DNA of 64,000 nt from NCBI RefSeq assembly GCF_009807035.1, contig NZ_WUBI01000001.1:1674001-1738000 (forward strand), given 5' to 3'. The stretch is from Paenibacillus dendrobii (GTDB lineage: Bacteria > Bacillota > Bacilli > Paenibacillales > Paenibacillaceae). The notes below the pieces were generated by a model. It saw nothing but the letters and a program-made list of their open reading frames with translations, searched no databases and had not been told where the DNA came from. Below, piece after piece: positions 8,115-16,218 of the stretch. Each line of letters opens with the position of its first letter. Position 1 is the stretch's first letter. A program made the position numbers and the translations under genes.

Positions 8115-9305
8115 TCAGGCGAATATCCTGCCGATCCTGCCCATTTTATTTTTCACCTGCTCCGCCAGTTCGCTGGCGCCTTGAGACACGGCCTTAACGG
8201 AATCCGAAACCACTTGAAGGGTTTCCTTAGCCGCGTGGCTTACACCTTCCGCTGCGGCCTTTGCCCCCTCGACAGTTCCGTCAATGGCTGCATCCACGCC
8301 ATCAACCGCGTAGGTCTTCAGCGATTTGCCGTTGATTTCAATATCAGTAACAGCCGATATAACGACGCCCGAAGCCAAGCCTACTACCGCTCCCACAGCC
8401 GTTCCGGCTACGGGAACGGCTGAGCCGACCGCGGCGCCGATGGCTGCGCTGCTTGCCAACGTTCCAAGCCCCAAACTTCCGTTCACCAGTACGCTTGCCG
8501 CCGCCCGGCTTGCTCCTCCGCGCTTGTAATCCTGAAATCCGGAAACGCCAGTATCGAACAGCAGACCCGCATACCCCAGCTTTCCGCCGATTCCCTTGAT
8601 GGAAAGCGACTCTTTCGCAGCAATTTTCGGATCTACGAATTTCCAGACCTGCGGATTTTTCGCAGCATTATTTAACGTATAGCGAGTCCCCTTGATTCCT
8701 TCATTTAACGCAAAAGCTGAGCGTGCTCCCTTGATCGTCGCGACTGAACCATTGTTTCTCATATTGACATTGAATCCGCTTTTGACCATCGTGCCCAGCA
8801 TCAGCGCCCCATAGCCAAGAGTAGCCCAGCCTGCCGTCGTAGGACCCTCATATCCCCAGCCAACATCTACCCCATTCTCACCTTCGCCTTGTTCCTGCAC
8901 GGCCGTAACGGCAGAAGACGGATTCGAGATCGGAATATTGCTTCCACCGTAACCGGGAAGAATAGAATTCTCCCCTTGGATACTTGTAGCCCGGAAACTG
9001 GCAACTGGAGAATGATAGAATGCCGAACTGCCCAATATAGAATGATGCTGCTGATCCGCAGTCTGGAACTGCCCTGCCTTTTTGAGCACATTTCTTCCCA
9101 ATTCATTCAGCAGAGCATATAGCTGTTCTCCCTGCTGATTCGCGGCTTGCCACTGATTCAAGAGAGATTGCCGGATAGAAGTTTCCCATATTAACGATCC
9201 TAAAGCCTGATTTAATGAAGCAGTAATTTGGCGGATTTGCTCACTGCTCTGCTCCAATTGACGACTTAAAGCCCGGAGTGCTTCCGGTTCAACAGAAATA
9301 CGCAC
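8115..9305 (-). CDS. WXG100-headed glycine-zipper protein, putative type VII secreted effector
   Basis: A 396-residue protein. Residues 1-85 align by eye with the EsxA-like protein of this locus: ISVEPEAL against ILISPEQI, a Trp at the turn (I39-W40-E41) and F80-Q-T-A-D84 at the matching place of FRTVD. A linker and a middle region of unknown fold follow (about 130-270). Residues 275-320 are a Gly/Ala/Val glycine zipper able to enter membranes, and the rest is an Ala-rich amphipathic helix with a basic end. Start: GTG at 9305 after AAGGTGAT. It is tightly packed, with 6 bp to the upstream gene. TelE-type pore-forming LXG toxins show a similar head and glycine-zipper tail. Function is inferred. 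Confidence 0.75.
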   Translation of the reverse strand: MRISVEPEALRALSRQLEQSSEQIRQITASLNQALGSLIWETSIRQSLLNQWQAANQQGEQLYALLNELGRNVLKKAGQFQTADQQHHSILGSSAFYHSPVASFRATSIQGENSILPGYGGSNIPISNPSSAVTAVQEQGEGENGVDVGWGYEGPTTAGWATLGYGALMLGTMVKSGFNVNMRNNGSVATIKGARSAFALNEGIKGTRYTLNNAAKNPQVWKFVDPKIAAKESLSIKGIGGKLGYAGLLFDTGVSGFQDYKRGGASRAAASVLVNGSLGLGTLASSAAIGAAVGSAVPVAGTAVGAVVGLASGVVISAVTDIEINGKSLKTYAVDGVDAAIDGTVEGAKAAAEGVSHAAKETLQVVSDSVKAVSQGASELAEQVKNKMGRIGRIFA

Positions 9306-9311
9306 GGATCA

Positions 9312-10139
9312 TCACCTTCCATCTGATTCTGCGGACTGCTTCAGCCATAGAAGCAGCATCTCTTGAAATTGTTGTTTGCTGGCAGGACTGGCAGTTAACC
9401 AGTCTTGATCTCCGCTCATGCTCATGCGGACAAGCCAGTTCATTGAATCATTGACTACAAATGCAGCATTTTGCGTTTCCCAGCTGCTGCCAGTCCATGT
9501 GGATAAATGCATTTCGCCTTCTCCCGTCCGGAATTTCAGACAGCGGGCAAGCGCAATGGAACCCTCCATGTCATTCGTAGCATCCGCAAGCTCGTCACAT
9601 AAATCATCCAACGTGAGCGAGGATGCATGGCTGTATATTTCTCCAAATTTCTTTTTCGACAGCAGCAAGGCAGGCGTCTCGGCTGTAGAGTAATCCTTCA
9701 GGTTCATTTCCTCTATCAGCCTCTCGCACGCTTCCTCGACGGTTCCCAGCTCATCTAACCTGTACTGGAAATCTTTTTCGGATTTGCATACTTGAATGAC
9801 ACGTTCATTCGTTGCATGCAGATATCCTTCAAATACTTCATCGTTCTGCTTATACCTTAACCAGCAGGATCGTTCCGCTAAACCTGCAATTGCCACTCTT
9901 GAGAATACCTTTGGAGGCATTGCCAGCTCGACGCCGTTTTCTTCCTCTAAAAGGTATCCTTTATCCAGGAGAGACGCTTTGACGACATCCCATTCTTCGG
10001 CAATTTCCTCTGCAAGATAACCCTGAAAAGGGTCTTCTACACCCAGCAGGCGGTCAGAACCCACTATCCCTGCCAGAAAAAAGAATTCTTTATTATCAAG
10101 TGTAATTGTATCCTGTTTGGAAGCATGAATCGTCAACAT
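9312..10139 (-). CDS. Type VII cluster cytoplasmic protein, EspG-like chaperone candidate
   Basis: A 275-residue soluble acidic protein without signal or membrane segments. I do not recognise it firmly. The order 'L-x-L-x-x-x-EFFFLAGI', a long central alpha/beta region with repeated 'L-x-x-x-GYL' and a helical C-terminus recalls EspG-type chaperones that bind WXG100/PE-PPE substrates, but this is only an impression. Its place, between essC (16 bp upstream) and the WXG100-headed protein (6 bp downstream), suits a substrate chaperone. Start: ATG at 10139 is preceded by GGGGAGGTGG; the longer frame from 10223 would overlap essC by 68 bp and has no ribosome binding site. Confidence 0.7.
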   Translation of the reverse strand: MLTIHASKQDTITLDNKEFFFLAGIVGSDRLLGVEDPFQGYLAEEIAEEWDVVKASLLDKGYLLEEENGVELAMPPKVFSRVAIAGLAERSCWLRYKQNDEVFEGYLHATNERVIQVCKSEKDFQYRLDELGTVEEACERLIEEMNLKDYSTAETPALLLSKKKFGEIYSHASSLTLDDLCDELADATNDMEGSIALARCLKFRTGEGEMHLSTWTGSSWETQNAAFVVNDSMNWLVRMSMSGDQDWLTASPASKQQFQEMLLLWLKQSAESDGR

Positions 10140-10155
10140 TATGAGCCACCTCCCC

Positions 10156-13100
10156 TCAAACAACAACATGCCATCGGTCACGAATTTCTGTGACCCAGTG
10201 ATTGTTGTCCCTTTGGTCATCAAACGGAATCGCAGCTTTAATTCTGGTAAATTTCCGCTTAATGTAGTACCCCTGTCCTGGTGGAAGAATTTTCAAGCTC
10301 CCAGGGGCATTGCTGGACTCCGAAAAAGGAATCCGAAAGAACGATAAATCGTTAGGGTCTAAAGTCCCGAGTAGAAAACCGCTTTGGCAAGATTTCACAT
10401 CATTGAACCAATCCACCCCAAAGGTTGGAAAATCAGCCGGAACGCCCGACAACAGCACATGGACATTGCGGTCGCGACCTAGTCTGACAATCGTGCTGAG
10501 CTGTTCTTTTATAGTAAAGTCATTCAACTGTTTAGCAAGAATATCCGCATCGTCTATCGCCAACAGAATGGCAGGAGCCTCATTACCCTCGCTGCCGCGG
10601 CGTTGTACTTGTTCATACACATTGCCGATTAACAGCGACAACTCTTCTTCCCGTGCGGCGCTCGCCTGCACATGCGGAAGATTCTTTATCTGAGACAAGC
10701 CGCGGCTTCCATAACGGGAATCTACCGTATACAAATGCAGCTGTTCCGGTGAGTAATGATATGCCAAAGACAGCATCCATGCAAGCATAAATGAAGTTTT
10801 CCCGCCCTCCATCGGGCTGGCGATAATGAAATGAGGTCCTTCCAGCAGATCCAGCTCGAAGGGTTCCAAATCATCGGTGTACAATCCGATGGGGACTTTA
10901 AATGATGTATTCCCTTGCATAGAAGGTTTGAAGCTTGCCAAATGCGGCATTAGCTCTTGGAGCTGAATCCGCTCCGGCAGTTTTTCAATCTTCGGTACGT
11001 CCACGTTCGGATAGTGCTGCGCGATGGTCCCTATCCGGTTACGGAGTGCAATGGATCGTCCCGCTTCATCATCGCCCGTCGATGGCAGCGCAGCCTGGAA
11101 TTCGAGCGGAGGAACATGACCCTTCACGAGGCCTCTGCCCGGAGGCATGGTGCCAGGAGGTCTTGCCGGTCTGCCAACCGCATAATAATAATCCGCTGCG
11201 TCTGCCAACTCGAATGTCGCGGAATTCGCAATATTACTGCGTACTTTTTCAAAAATATCAGAAATGCGGTTCGAGGTAATCATAAACGTGATCCCGAGAT
11301 TACCTCCTTCTCGCAAAATATACTCCAACATATCGTTCTCTTCAGGAAACGAATTCCGAAAATTCAGATACCCGTCGATAACAACAATCACCTGCGGCAG
11401 AAGAGACGTTTGGGAACGGCGATAAGCAGCAGCGGTCTTCACTCCGGCTTCGGCGAACATTTCCTTTCGCCGGGATACCGTCTTCACCAAAAAACGGAAC
11501 AATCGTTTGATCCGGTCATCCTCTTCAGCCATCATCACGCCCCCGATATGAGGCAGACCTGTGAAATCACGCATCATGCGCCCCATATCCACAATATAGC
11601 CATGCCACGCCAGGGGAGAATAACTGCCGGCCAAGGACATTAGCAAGGTCTGGACAAAAGTCGTTTTGCCGAGTCCCGGCATTCCATATACAGCCCAATG
11701 CCCTTGTTGGATTGACATATGAAGCGGCCTTTGGCTTTGATTAGGCAGATCATCGATGATCCCGACAATCCCTTCCATCTCTTCAGTCTGTCGGACCTCG
11801 TTAAAGACAGGCAGATCCTCCAGTTCAAGTCTGTCCGGAAGCGGCGGCAGCCATGGTCCCTGAAGCCTCGTTATCCCTGCTTCTCTTGCCTCCGCGGCAA
11901 GCTTGTCTATAAAGACTTGCAGCTGCTTGGGAGGCTGTTCCATCTGCAGGTTGGCGGCGGACATGCTCGTTGAGAGCAGGTTTTCCCTTTTCCCGTTAAG
12001 CGCGATCTCGGTCGGAACGATCCGTCCCGGAGAATCCGTTTGTTCCACGTAAGGAGCCCCGCTCCATGCAAACTGCATTTCTTCAAAAATCTCATCGCTG
12101 CCCACCTGCAAAAATCCTCGCCCTGGTTTATTGATCCAGGCTGCATTCGGAATTTTGAGCATATCGCGGCTGTCACCTTCATCTTGCACGCGCAGGCAAA
12201 TACGAAAACGTGCGTTACTCCATATTTTATCGTCAACAACGCCTGCAGGTTTCTGAGTCGCAAGAATCAAATGAACCCCCAGCGTACGTCCTATGGCGGC
12301 AATGCTGATCAGCTCATCCATGAACTCGGGCTGATCCTTTTTGAGCTGGGCGAATTCATCAATGATAATGACCAGATGAGGGAGTGGTACTCCGCCTTCC
12401 CGTCTCAGCAGCTTGTAATACTCATCAATATGCTGCAGATTTCCGGCATCATTCAGTATTTTTTGGCGTCTGACGAGCTCGGCTTTTAAAGATATTTTGG
12501 CCCTCTCCATCAAACTGCTGTTCAAATTGGTGATGGTCCCTACGACATGAGGCAAATCTATGAACGTATTAGACATGCCACCGCCTTTGTAGTCGATCAA
12601 CATGAAAGACAGGTCATGCGGGTGGAACTCAGCGGACAGAGAAGCCACAATCGACTGGATAACCTCGCTCTTGCCTGAGCCGGTAGTCCCGGCAATCAGT
12701 CCGTGCGGGCCATGTCCTTGCCTCTCTATTTTATCATGAATGTTCAAATTGATTTTTTTGCCGCCTGCACGAACCCCGATAGGTACCGGCAGGCTCTCCG
12801 GGTAACGGTTGTTTCTCCAGCGCCGTTTCACGTCCAGATCCGATACGGTTTTCATATTCATCATTTCAAATAATGACAGAACTTCCGGTATGTCCGAAGC
12901 CAAAGAACGCTTCAAGCGGACTGGAGCCATGTAACGCGATAAAGCCTCTGCTCTATCAAGAACAAGGTTGTCCGGCACGAAATTCATTTGTTCAAATGTA
13001 CCGTCTTCCCGTTTCAAGGAATAATGCCCTTGTTCCCGGCTCACATCCACGATCAAATGGCACTGCATCGGAAGGGCTTCCTTACGGTCGGACAAAATAA

Positions 13101-14145
13101 TGGTACAGGCATCGATCTCCGCTGCATCCTCAAGCAGAAGCGGAAAAAGCGGTTCCTCTTCAATCAACTGTCCGCTGGATAACAGGACTACCTGCACGGG
13201 CAGTTCTACCGTCTTTTTTTTCTGCTCATGCCGCGAAGTTTTGCGGCGCATTAACCGCTGGAACAACTCGTCAGCAAGCTGATGGGCCGTGCTTCGGCGG
13301 TCCGACAGATATCGGTGGCTTCGATGCTCGTCCCAGACATGCGGGAACCAACGCATCCAGTCCCAATCCTCAGCATCCTTTTCTTCGTAAAAGGCGGCCA
13401 GCTTCACTTCATCCGGCGAATGCCGAACCGTCAGCTGGGCAATCATGACGCGGAGCGAATTCATGACCGACTCCCGATCGCCGACGATACCTATGACCTT
13501 TGCCTGAAACAGTGGAAGCGCGATCGGTGCATCCGGGACGGTCTCGAACTCTTTCGCCAACTCCTGCGCCGCTTCAATCAGAGGATCTTTGACATATCCG
13601 TCTGGCCGCGGCGCTTTCACTTTCATATAAAAAGGAAGATTTCCGGTCCCGATACGCGTATGCAGGAAATCGTCATCCTCGAAAGATCGTTCCCATAGGA
13701 CGCTGCTGCGGTTTTTGACAACATGAAAACAGACATCCGGATCACCGTGAACTTCAAAAAGCACGTTCACCTGTTCCTTATGCCCTAAGGTTAATTCTTC
13801 CCTGTGTTTGCCTAGCTCCGCATGATAGAGACGGACACGTTCCTTCAATTGTTCCTTATATTTCTTTTTATTGCCGAGATAAACAAAGAAAGGAATGGTA
13901 TAGGATGTCAGCATCATCATGACAGAAACCATCTGAAACATAATATAGTAGTTGTTGCCCATTTTCCCGGACAAATTCATATATATATAAAAACCAATAC
14001 TGAATATCGTCATCACGGCCGGGAGCAGAATCGATACGAGAGAGAAAGAAGGTTTACTTGGTTCGTTCTGAGGCCTCAATATTTCGACGTTCTCTTCCCG
14101 AAGCGTTGGCTTAATTCTTGGCGAGCGTTGATACAACACATTCAT
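10156..14145 (-). CDS. essC: EssC/EccC-type type VII secretion ATPase
   Basis: A 1329-residue FtsK/SpoIIIE-family motor. Two membrane helices (about 35-58 and 67-90) are followed by three ATPase modules: Walker A GTTGSGKSE at 486-494 with IIIDEF near 593-598, GMPGLGKTT at 821-829 with VVIDGY, and SPMEGGKTS at 1110-1118 with LAIDDAD. Only the first module has a canonical catalytic acidic pair. The motor drives secretion of WXG100 proteins across the membrane. Unlike YukBA and EssC (about 1480-1495 residues), it starts only some 35 residues before the first helix, so the two N-terminal FHA domains are absent. It lies 108 bp downstream of the YukD-like gene. Confidence 0.95.
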   Translation of the reverse strand: MNVLYQRSPRIKPTLREENVEILRPQNEPSKPSFSLVSILLPAVMTIFSIGFYIYMNLSGKMGNNYYIMFQMVSVMMMLTSYTIPFFVYLGNKKKYKEQLKERVRLYHAELGKHREELTLGHKEQVNVLFEVHGDPDVCFHVVKNRSSVLWERSFEDDDFLHTRIGTGNLPFYMKVKAPRPDGYVKDPLIEAAQELAKEFETVPDAPIALPLFQAKVIGIVGDRESVMNSLRVMIAQLTVRHSPDEVKLAAFYEEKDAEDWDWMRWFPHVWDEHRSHRYLSDRRSTAHQLADELFQRLMRRKTSRHEQKKKTVELPVQVVLLSSGQLIEEEPLFPLLLEDAAEIDACTIILSDRKEALPMQCHLIVDVSREQGHYSLKREDGTFEQMNFVPDNLVLDRAEALSRYMAPVRLKRSLASDIPEVLSLFEMMNMKTVSDLDVKRRWRNNRYPESLPVPIGVRAGGKKINLNIHDKIERQGHGPHGLIAGTTGSGKSEVIQSIVASLSAEFHPHDLSFMLIDYKGGGMSNTFIDLPHVVGTITNLNSSLMERAKISLKAELVRRQKILNDAGNLQHIDEYYKLLRREGGVPLPHLVIIIDEFAQLKKDQPEFMDELISIAAIGRTLGVHLILATQKPAGVVDDKIWSNARFRICLRVQDEGDSRDMLKIPNAAWINKPGRGFLQVGSDEIFEEMQFAWSGAPYVEQTDSPGRIVPTEIALNGKRENLLSTSMSAANLQMEQPPKQLQVFIDKLAAEAREAGITRLQGPWLPPLPDRLELEDLPVFNEVRQTEEMEGIVGIIDDLPNQSQRPLHMSIQQGHWAVYGMPGLGKTTFVQTLLMSLAGSYSPLAWHGYIVDMGRMMRDFTGLPHIGGVMMAEEDDRIKRLFRFLVKTVSRRKEMFAEAGVKTAAAYRRSQTSLLPQVIVVIDGYLNFRNSFPEENDMLEYILREGGNLGITFMITSNRISDIFEKVRSNIANSATFELADAADYYYAVGRPARPPGTMPPGRGLVKGHVPPLEFQAALPSTGDDEAGRSIALRNRIGTIAQHYPNVDVPKIEKLPERIQLQELMPHLASFKPSMQGNTSFKVPIGLYTDDLEPFELDLLEGPHFIIASPMEGGKTSFMLAWMLSLAYHYSPEQLHLYTVDSRYGSRGLSQIKNLPHVQASAAREEELSLLIGNVYEQVQRRGSEGNEAPAILLAIDDADILAKQLNDFTIKEQLSTIVRLGRDRNVHVLLSGVPADFPTFGVDWFNDVKSCQSGFLLGTLDPNDLSFFRIPFSESSNAPGSLKILPPGQGYYIKRKFTRIKAAIPFDDQRDNNHWVTEIRDRWHVVV

Positions 14146-14253
14146 GATGCGTCAGCTCCTCCTCTGTTTCCCATACTTATCTATGTATATATCGAACTAT
14201 ATTCCAGTTCATCATAAGTAATTGTACACGTTTTTTTCTTCAAAGTTCCTCCC

Positions 14254-14586
14254 TTAATCCCCACTTACCCCAAACGACTCATTTTGAAACAGGCTTCTTT
14301 TCCCAAAAACAGGCGCTTCCTCATCTGTCGTGGAAAATGCACGTTGAAGCCTTACCAGTGAGCCTTCCCGAAGCCCTGCTTCGGCGATATCCTGCGAATC
14401 GCGGATCGTAAACCAGAGCCCGTCCGGAAATTTTCCTTCCAATATATATTGCTGACCGGTACGGGGTGATTCGCCGTACACTCTCATACCGAGCATTTCC
14501 TTTAATTGAATGACGGGGTAGTCGTCCGGTACGTCTATATCGAACCATTCTCTCTCCCGGCGGCTTATCGTTACGGTCAGAATCAC
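14254..14586 (-). CDS. YukD/EsaB-like ubiquitin-fold protein of the type VII locus
   Basis: A 110-residue protein whose first ~80 residues have the beta-grasp pattern of YukD/EsaB: ILTVTISRRER, a DIDVPDDYPVIQLKEML helix, and a closing LREGSLVRLQ strand. EsaB-type proteins modulate the secretion machinery and are not conjugated like ubiquitin. A 30-residue charged tail is extra compared with B. subtilis YukD (79 residues). Start: GTG at 14586, seven bases after AGAGGTG. The ATG at 14625 has no ribosome binding site and would leave a leader of only about 16 nt after the predicted promoter. It is the first gene of the cluster. Confidence 0.85.
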   Translation of the reverse strand: MILTVTISRREREWFDIDVPDDYPVIQLKEMLGMRVYGESPRTGQQYILEGKFPDGLWFTIRDSQDIAEAGLREGSLVRLQRAFSTTDEEAPVFGKRSLFQNESFGVSGD

Positions 14587-14948
14587 TATTTTACACCTCT
14601 TATTCTCTGTAAATCTATGATTCATTGGTTACAATAACTTCTATGATAATGTATCACTCGTTCATAAACATGTCAATTTGTGACAAATTAACTAGTTTAA
14701 ATGATTAAAACCCAAATTAAAATAGGCTTATGGAATCATTTTCAAGTGTTTTTGATTCATATTTATGATAAAATATCCTTTTTCATGTAAAATGAACACA
14801 TATTTTTGACGATATAAGGTGTGAACAAAATATATGAATCTCTGAAAATTTGTGCACAATTTAAGTATTTATAAGCTTTCTTTAAGGTTTTTTTAATAAT
14901 CGAGGGTTAGAATACCAATATGGAATAACACGAATGAGGTGATTTTCT
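14587..14948. other. AT-rich divergent intergenic region
   Basis: The stretch between the YukD-like gene and the 79-residue gene is much richer in A+T than its surroundings. Besides the promoter described for the type VII cluster and a weak candidate for the small gene, it holds several T-runs and no ORF with a ribosome binding site. It could bind nucleoid or transition-state regulators such as AbrB; nothing in the sequence proves this. Confidence 0.5.
14648..14676 (-). promoter_or_regulatory. Sigma-A-type promoter for the type VII / kinase cluster
   Basis: On the minus strand TTGACA (14676-14671), a 17-base spacer, then TACATT (14653-14648). The predicted start of transcription near 14641 gives a leader of about 55 nt before the GTG of the YukD-like gene. 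No other promoter this good is seen between here and the PP2C gene. Confidence 0.7.
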
Positions 14949-15188
14949 ATGAAAATGTTAATTAGTTTCCAAAACAAGCTGGTCCCAGTCTACTTCACAA
15001 CCGAAAACAAACAATCCGTCCAAAAAATATTAAAGCTGCTCAGCGGCACCTTAGAAAATAAGATTCAATATGGTAAAAGAGCATTAAAAAAATGTTTGGA
15101 TTCCTTAATCAGTATTGAAATCGAAGGCTCTGAAGCCATTCTGCACAGCAAAAGTGAAAATGACACGCTGGCACTGTCCCTCTACTAA
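14949..15188 (+). CDS. Small basic protein of unknown function (79 aa)
   Basis: Not recognised. The product is 79 residues, lysine-rich, soluble and with alternating beta/alpha hydrophobicity (MKMLISFQNKLVPVYF, then a helix QSVQKILKLL, and IEIEGSEAILHS). GAGGTGAT sits five bases before the ATG, and an intrinsic terminator encloses the stop codon, so it is a stand-alone gene. It is divergent from the type VII cluster across an AT-rich 360-bp region. A weak promoter (TTGACG at 14806, TATATG at 14831, 19-base spacer) may drive it. Confidence 0.75.
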   Translation: MKMLISFQNKLVPVYFTTENKQSVQKILKLLSGTLENKIQYGKRALKKCLDSLISIEIEGSEAILHSKSENDTLALSLY

Positions 15189-15202
15189 GAGGGACTTTTT
15201 TT
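15176..15202 (+). terminator. Intrinsic terminator overlapping the stop codon of the 79-residue gene
   Basis: GTCCCTCT (15176-15183), loop ACTA, AGAGGGAC (15188-15195), then seven T. The TAA stop lies in the loop and second arm, so the last codons form half of the hairpin. Confidence 0.9.
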
Positions 15203-15273
15203 GTATCGCAACAAAAAGGAGTCTGTATAACAGACCCCTTCAAATGCTATCGCTTGTATGCTGATGCGAGCGT

Positions 15274-15396
15274 TTACCATCTTATCGCCCTTTGCGCTTT
15301 TTGTATTCGGATCTTGAATAGCTGCAGCAAACTGGAACGCGTATGTTCTTCCGGGCAGGAGTCCAGTTTTCTCAAAATAAATCGATCAATGGACAT
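15274..15396 (-). CDS. Small basic protein (40 aa), unannotated-type ORF
   Basis: A 40-codon frame from ATG 15396 to TAA 15274, preceded by GGGAGAGG six bases upstream. The peptide is strongly basic and helical (begins MSIDRFILRKLDSC, ends KAQRAIRW) with one Cys. It is not similar to a family I recognise; Sda-like checkpoint peptides are about this size but differ in sequence. It is convergent with the 79-residue gene and occupies an otherwise empty 350-bp gap. Confidence 0.5.
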   Translation of the reverse strand: MSIDRFILRKLDSCPEEHTRSSLLQLFKIRIQKAQRAIRW

Positions 15397-15561
15397 GCTA
15401 ATCCTCTCCCTTTAGATTCATTCAGGAACATTTTTCCTGTTTTACATATTTACCCACGCGATTATTTTTTAATCATCGGACCGAACTGAAGAAAACCGTT
15501 TCATCTACGGAAGCAGGCGATACTCATGACGGGAATCCCCTGCTTATTTCATTGATTCCGT

Positions 15562-16095
15562 TTAGCGGTGCAGCACATGTTCTGCTTCCCGGGTCAAGAG
15601 CATCATCAACACGTAGATCACAAGAGAAGCGATCAGCAGCACAATGCTCATTATCATGACTAGCATCGGTGCCAGGGGCGCAATAAGCATCATGATAAAA
15701 ACTGCCGCAGCGACTGCTATAAACCATCTCCAGCGCTGGATCGCCTTGTTCTGGAATTCATGCAGACCCCTGCGACCGGCCAGGTCGCTGATTCCATAAC
15801 AAAGATGAAATACAATGTACAACTTCAGGATGGTGAGCATGGTGATAAACAAAAAGTAAAATGCCCATGCTTGAGGAGAAGTCCACGATAGGACAAGTGA
15901 CATCATTGATAAAACGATCATCCCTACCGACATATTCTTGGCCTTGTGAAAATGCTGCGATCTGAATCGGTTTTCCAGTTTCACGAAACCGAGAAAGAAG
16001 AGGACATACCCGATTACATCCGGCAATACGTCAAAACCGTTAATGCGGATATCAATCAGAAATAGAAACCCCCAAAACAAGTGTAAAAAACCCAC
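15562..16095 (-). CDS. Integral membrane protein, unknown function
   Basis: Not recognised beyond being a polytopic membrane protein: 177 residues with about five hydrophobic helices (roughly 2-18, 22-38, 55-75, 78-98, 123-165 in two passes) and a basic loop (HEFQNKAIQRWRW) before the last hairpin. Start: GTG at 16095 seven bases after GGAGGT; the GTG at 16104 overlaps that ribosome binding site. It is a single gene, with rsgA 120 bp upstream on the same strand. Confidence 0.7.
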   Translation of the reverse strand: MGFLHLFWGFLFLIDIRINGFDVLPDVIGYVLFFLGFVKLENRFRSQHFHKAKNMSVGMIVLSMMSLVLSWTSPQAWAFYFLFITMLTILKLYIVFHLCYGISDLAGRRGLHEFQNKAIQRWRWFIAVAAAVFIMMLIAPLAPMLVMIMSIVLLIASLVIYVLMMLLTREAEHVLHR

Positions 16096-16218
16096 TCTCT
16101 CCACCTCCCGCAGCTTTCTTCCTAATTATATATTGGTGAGGCAAGCCTAATTATTACTTCAAAAGAAAGCCTTTACATTCAATATGCATCATGATTGTCT
16201 CATCCCGCACCTTATGTT

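Noticed and set aside
10957..11643. Long plus-strand open frame inside essC
   Set aside because: It is antisense to a firmly identified ATPase coding region, has no ribosome binding site and no recognisable protein features.
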